The position numbers were made by a program, and so were the translations under genes. DNA of 64,000 nucleotides from positions 744,001 through 808,000 of the forward strand of contig NZ_SLXN01000001.1 in the NCBI RefSeq assembly GCF_004345855.1, written 5' to 3'. A model generated the notes under the pieces. That model was not told the DNA's origin. It ran no database searches and was given only the letters and a program-made list of their open reading frames with translations. Below are positions 1-8,323 of this stretch, piece after piece. Positions within the stretch are counted from its first letter, which is position 1. Every line of letters starts with the position of its first letter. The stretch comes from Sphingomonas sp. BK235 (lineage in GTDB: Bacteria; Pseudomonadota; Alphaproteobacteria; Sphingomonadales; Sphingomonadaceae).

Positions 1-883
1 GCGTCAGCCGGCGCAGCAGGTAGAGCGGCTCCTCGCCCGCTGTGAGCATCCGCGCGAGATAATAGAGCGCCGCCTGCGGGTCCGAGCCGCGGATCGACTT
101 ATGCAGCGCGCTGATGAGGTTGTAATGCCCCTCGCGGTCCTTGTCATAGACCGCGACGCGGCGCTGGAGGAAGCTCGACAGGCCGGCCGGGTCGAGCGGG
201 GCGGGGAGGTCGACCGAGAAGAGCGTCTCGACCTGGTTGAGCAGGAAGCGCCCGTCGCCGTCGGCGCTCGCGACCAACGCGTCGCGCGCGGCGGGGTCGA
301 GCGGGAGCGCGCGGCCGACCTCGGCCTCGGCGCGCGCGATCAGCTGCTCGAGCGCGGCGCGGTCGAGCCGGTGGAGGATCAGCACCTGCGCGCGGCTGAG
401 CAGCGCGGCATTGAGCTCGAACGACGGGTTCTCGGTGGTGGCGCCGACCAGCGTCACCGTGCCGTCCTCGACGTAAGGGAGGAAGCCGTCCTGCTGCGCG
501 CGATTGAAGCGGTGGATCTCGTCGACGAAGAGCAAAGTGCGCTTGCCCAGTCGCGCGTGGTCGCGCGCCTCGGCGAAGGCTTTCTTGAGATCGGCGACGC
601 CGGAGAACACCGCCGAGATGGCGGCGAAGCGCAGCCCCACCGCCTGGGCGAGCAGCCGCGCGATCGTGGTCTTGCCCGTGCCGGGCGGCCCCCACAGGAT
701 CATCGACGAGAGCCGCCCCGCCGCCACCATCCGCCCGATCGCGCCCTCGGCGCCGGTGAGATGGTCCTGCCCGACGACCTCGTCGAGCGCGCGCGGGCGC
801 AGCCGGTCGGCGAGCGGCGCGTCGGCCGCGGGGGGCGGGTCGGGGGGAGCGGCCGGGTCGAGCCCGGCGAACAGGTCGGCCAT
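1..883 (-). CDS. rarA: Replication-associated recombination protein A (RarA/MgsA), 3' end outside window
   Basis: AAA+ ATPase of the clamp-loader family that acts at stalled replication forks. The minus-strand frame opens at an ATG (881-883) giving MADLFAGLDP. It has the family N-terminal segment ending in DEVVGQDHL, a Walker A motif GPPGTGKT at about residues 62-69, a Walker B stretch LLFVDEIHRF, and the sensor-like run GATTENPSFELN. The frame is still open at base 1, so the C-terminal tetramerisation region is missing from view. The divergent neighbour is the PadR gene, and the two share about 117 bases of intergenic DNA that contain a strong inverted repeat. The family assignment is firm. 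Confidence 0.93.
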   Translation of the reverse strand, partial: MADLFAGLDPAAPPDPPPAADAPLADRLRPRALDEVVGQDHLTGAEGAIGRMVAAGRLSSMILWGPPGTGKTTIARLLAQAVGLRFAAISAVFSGVADLKKAFAEARDHARLGKRTLLFVDEIHRFNRAQQDGFLPYVEDGTVTLVGATTENPSFELNAALLSRAQVLILHRLDRAALEQLIARAEAEVGRALPLDPAARDALVASADGDGRFLLNQVETLFSVDLPAPLDPAGLSSFLQRRVAVYDKDREGHYNLISALHKSIRGSDPQAALYYLARMLTAGEEPLYLLRRLT

Positions 884-926
884 CGCGCCGATGTAGGCGC
901 GCACGGCCAGCGCGTCATCTCGTGAT

Positions 927-980
927 CTCAAGATATATCGCAGAGCATCTTGACGACATCAAACTACGATATATCTTGAG
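927..980. promoter_or_regulatory. Inverted-repeat operator, probable PadR autoregulatory site
   Basis: Two perfect 14-bp arms, CTCAAGATATATCG at 927-940 and its reverse complement at 967-980, are separated by 26 bases. They lie in the rarA/PadR divergent gap, 20 bases upstream of the PadR start codon. The arms are AT-rich in otherwise GC-rich DNA. PadR-family proteins usually repress their own promoter through such dyads. The assignment to this PadR protein is inferred from adjacency. Confidence 0.6.
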
Positions 981-1000
981 CGCATCGTGATGAGGAGTCG

Positions 1001-1609
1001 ATGATGTTTGGACATATATATGGGCATGGCCGCCACGGCGGCATGGGGCGCGGCTGCGGGCCGCGCGGTGGTCGCGGCGGCGGGTGGGAGCGGTTCGCCG
1101 CCGAGTTCGCGACGCGCTGGGACGAGGCGGCGCGCGGCGGCGGCGGGCGGCGGCGGATGTTCGACGGCGCCGAGCTGCGGCTGGTGCTGCTCAAGCTGAT
1201 CGCCGACGAGCCGCGCCACGGCTATGAGCTGATCAAGGCGATCGAGGAGCTCACCGGCGGTGCCTATGCGCCCAGCCCGGGCGTGGTCTATCCCGCGCTG
1301 TCGATGCTGGCCGAGATGGAGCAGATCGAGGAGCAGGTGAGCGAGGGCGCGCGCAAGCGCTTCGCTGCCACCGCGGCGGGGCGCGCGCATCTCGCCGATA
1401 ACGAGGCGCAGGTGGCGATGCTGATCGAGCGGCTCGCCGGGCTGGGTGCCGAGCGGTCGCGCGGGGATCATGCCCCGGTGCGGCGCGCGCTCCACAACCT
1501 GCGCCACGCGGTGCAGAACCGGCTGCACGGTACGGCGGACGAGGAGGAGATGTTCCAGGTCGCCGCGCTGATCGACGAGCTGGCGCAGACGATCGAGCGG
1601 CGGAAGTGA
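1001..1609 (+). CDS. PadR family transcriptional regulator
   Basis: Winged-helix repressor-type regulator of 202 residues. The N-terminal 45 residues are rich in Gly, His and Arg and are probably disordered. The PadR winged helix follows at about residues 55-130, with the signature elements LRLVLLKLIADEPRHGYEL and SPGVVYPALSMLAE. The C-terminal half looks helical, as in dimerising PadR tails. Start choice: tandem ATG codons at 1001 and 1004, preceded by GAGGAG at 992-997. The 3' end overlaps the DUF2218 gene by four bases, so the two are probably co-transcribed. The ligand is unknown. Autoregulation through the 927-980 dyad is inferred. Confidence 0.9.
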   Translation: MMFGHIYGHGRHGGMGRGCGPRGGRGGGWERFAAEFATRWDEAARGGGGRRRMFDGAELRLVLLKLIADEPRHGYELIKAIEELTGGAYAPSPGVVYPALSMLAEMEQIEEQVSEGARKRFAATAAGRAHLADNEAQVAMLIERLAGLGAERSRGDHAPVRRALHNLRHAVQNRLHGTADEEEMFQVAALIDELAQTIERRK

Positions 1610-1896
1610 GCGTCTCGGTCGCGCGCGTGCCGACGCACTCGGCCAGCCGCTATCTCCAGCAGCTCGCCAAGCATTGGAGCCACAAGATGACGGTGCGCTT
1701 CTCCGCCGAGGAGGGCGAGATCGACTTTCCCAACGGCGCGCGCCTGGCGATGCGCGCGGACAGCGAGACGCTCGACGTGGTGCTCACCGTACCCGAGGGC
1801 GAGGACGCGGCGCGGATGCGCGAGGTGGTGTCGAGCCACCTCGACCGCTTCGCCTTCCGCGAGGCGCCGCTGACCTTCGACTGGCGCGGGGGGTGA
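1606..1896 (+). CDS. DUF2218 family protein
   Basis: Small soluble protein of 96 residues matching the DUF2218 pattern: an N-terminal YLQQLAKHWSHK segment, a central beta-rich part containing GEIDFPNG, and a C-terminal HLDRFAFRE motif. The function of the family is not established. It starts at a GTG whose last two bases are the first two of the PadR stop codon (GTGA overlap), which indicates translational coupling. In this arrangement it may be a target or partner of the PadR regulator, but nothing in the sequence shows what it binds. Confidence 0.82.
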   Translation: MSVSVARVPTHSASRYLQQLAKHWSHKMTVRFSAEEGEIDFPNGARLAMRADSETLDVVLTVPEGEDAARMREVVSSHLDRFAFREAPLTFDWRGG

Positions 1897-1927
1897 GAAA
1901 GGACGTTCTCACCACCGATCTCGCCTT

Positions 1928-2017
1928 GTGCCCCGGCGTAGGCCGGGGCCCAGTCGGCGGACGCTGGTGGCTCTCACTTCGGCCCTCCCAGCTGGGCCCC
2001 GGCCTTCGCCGGGGCAC
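1928..2017. repeat. REP-like inverted repeat (GTGCCCCGGC type)
   Basis: Arms of 26 bases at 1928-1953 and 1992-2017 are reverse complements with one mismatch, separated by 38 bases. Each arm also folds on itself (CCCCGGC...GCCGGGG). It occupies the gap between the convergent DUF2218 gene and the glycosyltransferase gene, so it may also act as a bidirectional terminator. Its sequence differs from the other REP classes in the window. Confidence 0.75.
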
Positions 2018-2066
2018 ATCGACCGAGTAGGGCGTCGCGCGCGGCAAGGGCCACGGCGTCGCGATC

Positions 2067-3230
2067 TCACCGCCGCGCGAGCAGCTCGCGATACACGTCG
2101 AGCACCGCCTCGTTGGCGGTGTCCCAGCGGAAGCTCTTGGCGCGCTCATGCGCGGCCGCGCCCATCGCGCGGCGCCGCGCCGGGTCGCGCGCCAGCGTCG
2201 CGATCGCGCTGGCATAGCCCTGGATATCCTGCGGCGGCACCAGCAGCCCGGTGACGCCGTCGTCGAGCAGGTCGACCGCGCCGGTCGCGCGCGCCGCCAC
2301 CACGGGAACGCCCGCCGCCATCGCCTCCGACGTCACCTGGCCCCAGGTCTCCGTGACGCTCGGGTTGAACAGCAGGTCCATCGACGCCACCGCGCGCCCG
2401 AGATCGTCACCGCTCTGGAAGCCCGCGAACGCGGCCAGCGGCACGCGCTCGGCGAACCAGTCGCGCGCTGGGCCCTTGCCGACGATCAGCACGCGATGCT
2501 TGACCCCCAAGGTGTCCAAACGTGCGAGCACCTCGGCGAAGACGCCCAGACCCTTCTCGAGCACCAGCCGCCCGAGGAAGCCGATCGCCAGCTCGTCGTC
2601 GCCGATCCCGAGCGAGCGGCGCCACGCCAGATCGCGCGCACCGGGATGGAAGCGGCGGTGGTTCACTCCACGGCCCCATAATGCGATCGGCGTGGTGACA
2701 CCGAGCGAGCGGATCACCTCCGCCATCGACGGCGTGGGGACCAGGACGCGATCGGCGCGATCGTAGAAGCGGCGCAGGATCCACTTGATCGCGGGCTGCA
2801 CCGCGGCGAGGCCGTAATATTGAAAATAGGTCTCGAACCGCGTGTGCACCGCCGACACGACCGGGATGCCGCGCGCGCGCGCCCAGCTGACCGCGGCATG
2901 ACCGAGGAACTCGGGTGCCGAGACATGGACCAGATCCGGCGCGAACGCCTCCAGGTCGCGGCGCGGACGGCACGGCAGCCCGCGCCCGAGCTTATACTCG
3001 CCGCGGCCACCGGGGATGGGGATCGCCGGCACGTCGACCACGGTGCCGCGTGCCTCGAACGCCGGTGTAGGGGTGGTGGGCGAATAGACCCGCACCGCGA
3101 CGCCACGATCGAGCAGATGACCCACCAGCAGGTTCTGTGCCTGATTGGCGCCGTCGCGGACGTAATTATAGTTGCCGCTGAAGAACGCGACCCGCGGCTG
3201 AGCGACGTCGGGGGCTGGTGAGGAGGTCAT
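2067..3230 (-). CDS. Glycosyltransferase, GT4 family (MgtA/PimB-like)
   Basis: GT-B fold retaining glycosyltransferase of about 387 residues. The N-terminal Rossmann domain begins with the characteristic RVAFFSGNYNYVRDGANQ loop and contains HVSAPEFLGHAA and SAVHTRFETYFQYYG. The C-terminal nucleotide-binding domain has GFLGRLVLEKGLGVF, LIVGKGPAR and the donor-binding E-x7-E region NPSVTETWGQVTSEAMAAG. The closest family character is that of sugar transferases acting on lipid or phosphatidyl-inositol-type acceptors, but donor and acceptor cannot be read from sequence. The ATG at 3230 was chosen over a TTG 30 bases upstream. It lies 55 bases downstream of the KefB-like gene on the same strand. 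Confidence 0.88.
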   Translation of the reverse strand: MTSSPAPDVAQPRVAFFSGNYNYVRDGANQAQNLLVGHLLDRGVAVRVYSPTTPTPAFEARGTVVDVPAIPIPGGRGEYKLGRGLPCRPRRDLEAFAPDLVHVSAPEFLGHAAVSWARARGIPVVSAVHTRFETYFQYYGLAAVQPAIKWILRRFYDRADRVLVPTPSMAEVIRSLGVTTPIALWGRGVNHRRFHPGARDLAWRRSLGIGDDELAIGFLGRLVLEKGLGVFAEVLARLDTLGVKHRVLIVGKGPARDWFAERVPLAAFAGFQSGDDLGRAVASMDLLFNPSVTETWGQVTSEAMAAGVPVVAARATGAVDLLDDGVTGLLVPPQDIQGYASAIATLARDPARRRAMGAAAHERAKSFRWDTANEAVLDVYRELLARR

Positions 3231-3285
3231 CGCTCGCCCGGTAGGCCGATTGTGCGGCAAAATCGCGGCTCATCAGCATTTTGGG

Positions 3286-5064
3286 TCAGCTGGACTCGAC
3301 CTCGTCGCTGCGGCGGAGCCGGCGGATGCGCGGCTCGCGGTCGAGCATCGCGACGCGCCGGATCGTCTGGCGCAGCTCGTCGCGCTTGTCGTGGATCGAG
3401 GCGATCACCGGCCCCATCGCCACGCCGAGATCGACCAGCACCGCCTCGGACAGTTGTAGCGAGCTTTCCAGCGTCTCGGGGACGGCGTCGGTGACACCGG
3501 CCTTGTACAGCTCGGCGGCGTGGACGGTGTCGCGCGCGCGCGCGATGATCGGCAGGTCGGGGAAGGACTCGCGCAGCCGCCGCGCCAGCCGCACCGTCAG
3601 CACGGGATCGTCCATCGTCAGGATCAGCGCGCGCGCGCTGGCGAGGTCGAGCCGATCGATCAGCTCGGCGCGCGAGACGTCACCGAACACCACAGGATAG
3701 CCCGCGGCGCGTGCCTCGGCGACCGCGTCGATATCCGCCTCCACCGCGACGAAGGCCTGCTGGTGGCGCGCGAGCATGTCGGCGACGAGCTGACCGACGC
3801 GACCGAAGCCGAATACCACCGCGCGCGTGCCCTGCTCGGCCGAGACCGCGTCGGGCAGGGGATCGCGTCCCTCGATCCGGCGCGACACGACGCGACCCAG
3901 CTTGGCGAGCAGCGGCGTGATCGTCAGCCCGATCGCGGTGACGGTCTGCCAGAAGGCCGCGGTGGAGCCGAGGATCAGCTGCGCCTGCGCCGCGGTGGCG
4001 AGCACGATCAGCGTCGTCTCGGACGGGCTGCCCATCAGCAGCCCGGTCTCGGCGGCGATGCCGCGCCGCGCGTTGGCGACGCGCAGCAGCAGATAGGTCA
4101 CGAAGGTCTTGGCGCTCACCACGCCGACCACCGCGGCGAGCAGCGACACCCAATTGGCGAGGATCAGCTTGAGATCGAGGCTCATGCCCACGGTGATGAG
4201 GAACACGCCGAGCGCGAGGCCCTTGAACGGCGCGGTCATCACCTCGACCTCGCTATGATATTCGGTCTCGGCGATGAGCAGCCCGGCGAGCAGCGCGCCG
4301 ACGATCGGCGACAGGCCCGCGGCGGTGGTGGCGACGCTGGCGACGATCACCACCAGCAGCGAGGCGGCGAGGAACAGCTCCGGGCTCTTGGTGCGCGCCG
4401 CCTGCGCGAACAGGCGCGGCAGCACCAGCCGGCCGCCGACGTACATCGCGACGACGGTCAGGCCGCCGCGCAGCGCGACGCCCGCGATCCCGACCCACCC
4501 GCCCTCGCTCGCGGTGGGCGCCATCGCGCCGAGCGCGAAGATGATCGGCACCAGCGCGAGGTCCTGGAACAGCAGGATGGCGAAGGCGCCGCGTCCGACC
4601 GGGCTCGACGTCCCGACCAGCGGCAGCACCAGCGCGGTGCTCGACAGTGCCAGCGCCAGCCCGAGCCCGGCCGAGCCGCTCCAATTCTGCCCGAGATAAT
4701 GGAGCGTGACCCCGACCAGCGCGGCCGAACCGAGCAACTGCATCGGCCCGGTCCCGAACACGAGCTGACGCATCGCCCATAACCGTCGGAACGACAGCTC
4801 CAGCCCGATCGAGAACAGCAGCAGGACGATACCGAATTCGGCGAAGGGCTCGATCGCCTCGGGATCCGAGATGGTGAGATAATAGAGCCAGGGCGCGCGC
4901 GGCACCAGCGCGCCGAGCCCGGCCGGGCCGACCAGGGCACCGACGAGGATGAACCCGATCACCGGGCTGATGCGGAAGCGCGCGAACGCCGGGATGACGA
5001 GCCCGGCGGCGCCGAGGATCACGAGCGCGTCGCTGAAGCCCTCATTCTGAAGTCCGATTGCCAT
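3286..5064 (-). CDS. Monovalent cation:proton antiporter-2 (CPA2), KefB/YbaL-like, with TrkA-N domain
   Basis: Inner-membrane K+/H+ antiporter of about 592 residues. The first 390 residues form the Na/H exchanger fold with roughly 12 hydrophobic segments, including GFILVGALVGPAGLG, FGIVLLLFSIGLELS and the LALSSTALVLPL helix typical of the group. Residues about 410-530 form a regulatory RCK/TrkA-N Rossmann domain (VVFGFGRVGQLVAD, then a VVFGDVSR strand). A short basic tail of about 60 residues follows. The ATG at 5064 was chosen over a GTG 30 bases upstream. A role in K+ efflux and pH or electrophile protection is expected from the family. It precedes a glycosyltransferase gene with no obvious functional link. 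Confidence 0.9.
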   Translation of the reverse strand: MAIGLQNEGFSDALVILGAAGLVIPAFARFRISPVIGFILVGALVGPAGLGALVPRAPWLYYLTISDPEAIEPFAEFGIVLLLFSIGLELSFRRLWAMRQLVFGTGPMQLLGSAALVGVTLHYLGQNWSGSAGLGLALALSSTALVLPLVGTSSPVGRGAFAILLFQDLALVPIIFALGAMAPTASEGGWVGIAGVALRGGLTVVAMYVGGRLVLPRLFAQAARTKSPELFLAASLLVVIVASVATTAAGLSPIVGALLAGLLIAETEYHSEVEVMTAPFKGLALGVFLITVGMSLDLKLILANWVSLLAAVVGVVSAKTFVTYLLLRVANARRGIAAETGLLMGSPSETTLIVLATAAQAQLILGSTAAFWQTVTAIGLTITPLLAKLGRVVSRRIEGRDPLPDAVSAEQGTRAVVFGFGRVGQLVADMLARHQQAFVAVEADIDAVAEARAAGYPVVFGDVSRAELIDRLDLASARALILTMDDPVLTVRLARRLRESFPDLPIIARARDTVHAAELYKAGVTDAVPETLESSLQLSEAVLVDLGVAMGPVIASIHDKRDELRQTIRRVAMLDREPRIRRLRRSDEVESS

Positions 5065-5166
5065 GATAGGCGTTGTAAGCGGGTTCGGTCGCACTTGTCG
5101 CGCGGAGCGGCAGAAAAAGTGCAGATCGTGGAGGGCGGGGCGCCATCGCGCATCAGCCCGCCATCC

Positions 5167-5206
5167 GTCAGCCCGTCAGCCCGTCAGCCCGTCAGCCCGT
5201 CAGCTC
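5167..5206. repeat. 8-bp tandem repeat, five units
   Basis: GTCAGCCC is repeated five times head to tail (the last copy reads GTCAGCTC), followed directly by further GTCATCC-type units leading into a REP element. It lies in the gap upstream of the KefB-like gene and carries no plausible reading frame. It is a likely site of slipped-strand length variation. Confidence 0.8.
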
Positions 5207-5220
5207 GTCATCCATCATCC

Positions 5221-5561
5221 GTCATCCTGAACTCGTTTCAGGATCCACCGTGCCGCACATGACTGACGTTGAGGTATGCAGAGCCGTGGGGCCGGACCCA
5301 AGAACGCGGCTTTCACCTTCGGTCGCCTAATCCCCCGAGGCTTTCCACGGGTGATAGGCCGCGATGAGGGAGATAGCTTTGTCTTCCCTCACCGTCATCC
5401 CGGCCCCGCGCCGGGATCTATCCCGCCGCGAGCGCAACGCTGGCGGTTCTCGCCGCACCATGGATCCCGGGTCGAGCCCGGGATGACGGGAGGAAGCTGC
5501 TTCCGCGACAATGAACCTTTGAGGTTCGGCGCCGTGGATCCTGAAACGAGTTCAGGATGAC
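5221..5561. repeat. Nested REP palindromes filling the gap between the antiporter gene and icd
   Basis: The outer pair consists of a GTCATCCTGAACTCG-type arm at 5221-5254 and its inverse at 5534-5561. Each arm is itself a small hairpin (ATCCTGAA/TTCAGGAT). An inner pair of the second class (GTCATCCCGG...CCGGGATGAC) occupies about 5392-5488. The whole 5065-5666 gap holds only this, the adjacent 8-bp tandem array and the antiporter promoter. I see no gene in it, although a frame of 94 codons is open across the repeats by chance. Confidence 0.78.
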
Positions 5562-5666
5562 GGTGGGGAGGAGAGCCTCGTCGCCACCGCTGATCTGATC
5601 GGCGCGTCACGCGCGACCGGCGCCACTCGGAGGGCGGCGCGCCGAGACGCGCCGCCCTCTCTCACG

Positions 5667-6887
5667 TCAGGCCCAGGCGGCCATCTTCTTCTCGAGGTTG
5701 ACGCGCACCGCCTCGAAGAACTGCTCGGTGGTCATCCACTTCTGGTCCGGCCCGATCAGGATCGCGAGGTCCTTGGTCATGTCGCCGCTCTCGACCGTCT
5801 CGACGCAGACCTGCTCCAGCGTCTCGGCGAAGCGGGTGACGTCGGGCGTGCCGTCGAACTTGCCGCGATACTTGAGCCCGCCGGTCCAGGCGAAGATCGA
5901 GGCGATCGGGTTGGTCGAGGTTGCCTTGCCCTGCTGATGCTGGCGATAGTGGCGGGTGACGGTGCCGTGCGCCGCCTCGGCCTCGATCGTCTTGCCGTCG
6001 GGCGTCATCAGCACCGAGGTCATCAGCCCGAGCGAGCCGAAGCCCTGCGCGACCTGGTCGGACTGCACGTCGCCGTCGTAATTCTTGCAGGCCCAGACGA
6101 ACTCGCCGTTCCACTTCAGCGCCGAGGCGACCATGTCGTCGATCAGGCGATGCTCGTAGACGATGCCCGCGGCCTTGAACTGGTCGACGAACTCGCTCTC
6201 GTACACCTCGGCGAAGATGTCCTTGAAGCGGCCGTCATAGGCCTTCAGGATGGTGTTCTTGGTCGAGAGATACACCGGCCAGTTGCGGCCCAGGCCGTAG
6301 TTGAGCGAGGCGCGCGCGAAGTCGCGGATCGACTCGTCGAGGTTGTACATGCCCATGGCGACGCCGGCCGAGGGGAAGTCGAACACCTCGTGCTCGATCG
6401 TCTCGCCGCTCTCGCCTTCCCACTTCATCGTCAGTCTGCCCTTGCCGGGCACCTTGAAGTCGGTCGCCTTATACTGGTCGCCGAAGGCGTGACGGCCAAC
6501 CACGATCGGGTGGGTCCAGCCCGGGATCAGGCGGGGCACGTTCTTCATTACGATCGGCTCGCGGAAGACCACGCCGCCGAGGATGTTGCGGATCGTGCCG
6601 TTGGGCGAGCGCCACATCTTCTTGAGGCCGAACTCCTCGACGCGCGCCTCGTCGGGCGTGATCGTGGCGCACTTCACGCCGACGCCGTACTTCTGGATCG
6701 CCTTGGCGCTCTCCACCGTGACGGCGTCGTCGGTGGCGTCGCGGTGCTCGATGCCGAGGTCGTAATAGTCGAGGTCGATATCGAGGTACGGCTTGATCAG
6801 GCGCTCGCGGATCCACTCCCAGATAATGCGCGTCATCTCGTCGCCGTCGATCTCCACGACGGGCGTCTTCACCTTGATCTTGGCCAT
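5667..6887 (-). CDS. icd: NADP-dependent isocitrate dehydrogenase, dimeric eukaryote-like type
   Basis: TCA-cycle enzyme oxidising isocitrate to 2-oxoglutarate with NADP+. The protein has 406 residues, the usual length of the homodimeric eukaryote-like subfamily. Landmarks: [17 protein letters not shown] at the N-terminus, the phosphate and substrate loop [14 protein letters not shown], the catalytic Tyr/Lys region [13 protein letters not shown], and the NADP-binding [12 protein letters not shown] near the C-terminus. The start MAKIKVK at 6887 is preceded by AAGGA at a good distance, and an in-frame upstream start (6932) is less likely. It is flanked on both sides by REP elements and appears monocistronic. 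Confidence 0.97.
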   Translation of the reverse strand: MAKIKVKTPVVEIDGDEMTRIIWEWIRERLIKPYLDIDLDYYDLGIEHRDATDDAVTVESAKAIQKYGVGVKCATITPDEARVEEFGLKKMWRSPNGTIRNILGGVVFREPIVMKNVPRLIPGWTHPIVVGRHAFGDQYKATDFKVPGKGRLTMKWEGESGETIEHEVFDFPSAGVAMGMYNLDESIRDFARASLNYGLGRNWPVYLSTKNTILKAYDGRFKDIFAEVYESEFVDQFKAAGIVYEHRLIDDMVASALKWNGEFVWACKNYDGDVQSDQVAQGFGSLGLMTSVLMTPDGKTIEAEAAHGTVTRHYRQHQQGKATSTNPIASIFAWTGGLKYRGKFDGTPDVTRFAETLEQVCVETVESGDMTKDLAILIGPDQKWMTTEQFFEAVRVNLEKKMAAWA

Positions 6888-6984
6888 GCCGGTGTCCTTG
6901 CTGAGAAGCGTTGCCGCGGTCGATAGGGGCAAGGGCGCGGGGGATCAACCGGGGGGGTAAGCTCGTGCGCCTCTCTCTTCCCGC

Positions 6985-7080
6985 CGTCATCCTGAGCTCG
7001 TCTCAGGATCCACCGTGCCGCACACTCAGCAGTGGCGGTGCCTGCGGGACGGTGGATCCTGAAACGAGTTCAGGATGACG
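6985..7080. repeat. REP palindrome (GTCATCCTGA class)
   Basis: Left arm at about 6985-7013 and right arm at about 7052-7080 are near-perfect reverse complements (CGTCATCCTGAGCTCG... and ...CGAGTTCAGGATGACG) around a 40-base centre that includes the class-specific CCGTGCCGC. It lies in the divergent gap between icd and a small secreted-protein gene. Confidence 0.8.
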
Positions 7081-7173
7081 CTGGGGGGAGAGGATGCCGC
7101 TCGAACCAGAGGTCAGGAGCTACCGGCCGCGATGCCGCGGGACCCTTTCGCTCGCATCACCGTTCGTGTCGCG

Positions 7174-7539
7174 ATGCGAACGATCCGCTACCCCGCTCTC
7201 CTCGCCCTCCTGCTCCCGGCGCCGGCGCTCGCCGACACGCTGCCGCTCACCCGCGGCTATTATGTCGAGGCCGGGACGCCGTGCCGCGGCGCGCCCAACG
7301 TGGCGCTGCGCGACTACCGGGGCGACGGGATCGGTTCGAGCAAGGCCGGCCAGTGCCACGCGCGCGTCCTCGCCCGCATCGGCCAGCGTTACACGCTGCG
7401 GCAGAGCTGCGTGCAATATGGCGGCCCGCGCCAGTATCGCGCCGCCGAGCGGCTCAAGATCCGCGTCGACAGCCGCACCAGCTACACCGACCTGCGCGCC
7501 GGCGCGCATTACCGCTGGTGCCGGACGACTAACCTGTGA
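7174..7539 (+). CDS. Small secreted protein with four cysteines, function unknown
   Basis: About 121 residues with a clear signal peptide (MRTIRYPALLALLLPAPALA, cleavage after ALA). The mature part has four Cys residues (in GTPCRG, GQCHAR, QSCVQY and RWCRTT), which suggests two disulfides in the periplasm. I do not recognise the family. The ATG at 7174 was chosen because it places the signal peptide at the N-terminus; longer in-frame starts would run back into the REP element. It stands alone between icd (divergent) and psd (60 bases downstream). Confidence 0.6.
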   Translation: MRTIRYPALLALLLPAPALADTLPLTRGYYVEAGTPCRGAPNVALRDYRGDGIGSSKAGQCHARVLARIGQRYTLRQSCVQYGGPRQYRAAERLKIRVDSRTSYTDLRAGAHYRWCRTTNL

Positions 7540-7598
7540 CGGTGACGCCGGCGAGCAAGCGCGTTGTCACCGCGCGCGCCGGTCGATAGGACGAAGCG

Positions 7599-8321
7599 AT
7601 GACTTCGCTCGACAAGCCGCCGGTCGTCACCACGACCGTGAAGTGGCGCTTTCCCGCCGTCCACCCCGAAGGACAGAAGTTCACCGCGATCGCCTTCGGC
7701 ATCACGCTGCTGATGACGATCGTGTCCAAGGTGTTCTTCTGGCCCTTCCTGGGGCTCACGCTCTGGGTCGCCGCCTTCTTCCGCGATCCCGTACGCACCA
7801 CGCCGGTGGGCGACGAGCTGATCGTCTCGCCCGCCGACGGGCTGATCACGATGATCGAGCGCGTGCCCGTCCCGCGCGAGTTGATCGGCGACCTCGGCGA
7901 CATGCCGATGGTGCGCGTGTCGGTGTTCATGTCGGTGTTCGACGTCCATATCAACCGCTCGCCGATCGCGGGGACGATCCGCCAGGTCGTGTATATCTCG
8001 GGCAAGTTCCTCAACGCCGATCTCGACAAGGCGTCCGAGGAGAATGAGCGCCAGCATTTCGTCGTCGAGGGTTTCGACGGCCGGCGCGTCGGCTTCACCC
8101 AGATCGCGGGCCTGGTGGCGCGCCGCATCGTCGGCTTCGCCAAGATCGGTGACATCGTCGCCGCCGGCCAGCGCGTCGGCCTCATCCGCTTTGGCAGCCG
8201 CGTCGACGTCTACCTGCCCGAGGGCTATGCGCCGCAGGTGGCACTCGGCCAGCGCGCGATCGCGGGCGAGACCGTGCTGGCGCGCTTCGGCGCCGAGCGC
8301 GTCAGCGGCGTCGCGCAGTAA
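7599..8321 (+). CDS. psd: Phosphatidylserine decarboxylase, short type
   Basis: Converts phosphatidylserine to phosphatidylethanolamine. This 240-residue form belongs to the short archaeal-type group. Two hydrophobic segments near residues 30-60 anchor it to the inner membrane. The SPADG loop at residues 77-81 and [10 protein letters not shown] at 111-120 are family blocks. The self-cleavage site that makes the pyruvoyl cofactor is the Gly199-Ser200 pair in [10 protein letters not shown]. It is followed after two bases by pssA, the enzyme making its substrate, so the two form an operon. The ATG start fits the family. Confidence 0.95.
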   Translation: MTSLDKPPVVTTTVKWRFPAVHPEGQKFTAIAFGITLLMTIVSKVFFWPFLGLTLWVAAFFRDPVRTTPVGDELIVSPADGLITMIERVPVPRELIGDLGDMPMVRVSVFMSVFDVHINRSPIAGTIRQVVYISGKFLNADLDKASEENERQHFVVEGFDGRRVGFTQIAGLVARRIVGFAKIGDIVAAGQRVGLIRFGSRVDVYLPEGYAPQVALGQRAIAGETVLARFGAERVSGVAQ

Positions 8322-8323
8322 GC

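Noticed and set aside
1918..2254. Plus-strand frames across the REP and the glycosyltransferase 3' end
   Set aside because: Arg/Pro/Ala low-complexity products from palindromic repeat DNA, opposed by a real gene.
3520..4782. Long plus-strand open frame (420 codons) opposite the KefB-like antiporter gene
   Set aside because: Composition is Arg/Asp/His-rich with no domain, as expected for the reverse strand of a GC-rich gene. The minus-strand frame encodes a recognisable transporter.
5276..5560. 94-codon plus-strand frame in the gap before icd
   Set aside because: It consists almost wholly of REP sequence and has no ribosome-binding site.
5937..6926. Plus-strand open frame opposite icd
   Set aside because: Val/Asp/His/Leu-rich with no family pattern. 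The icd frame explains the conservation.
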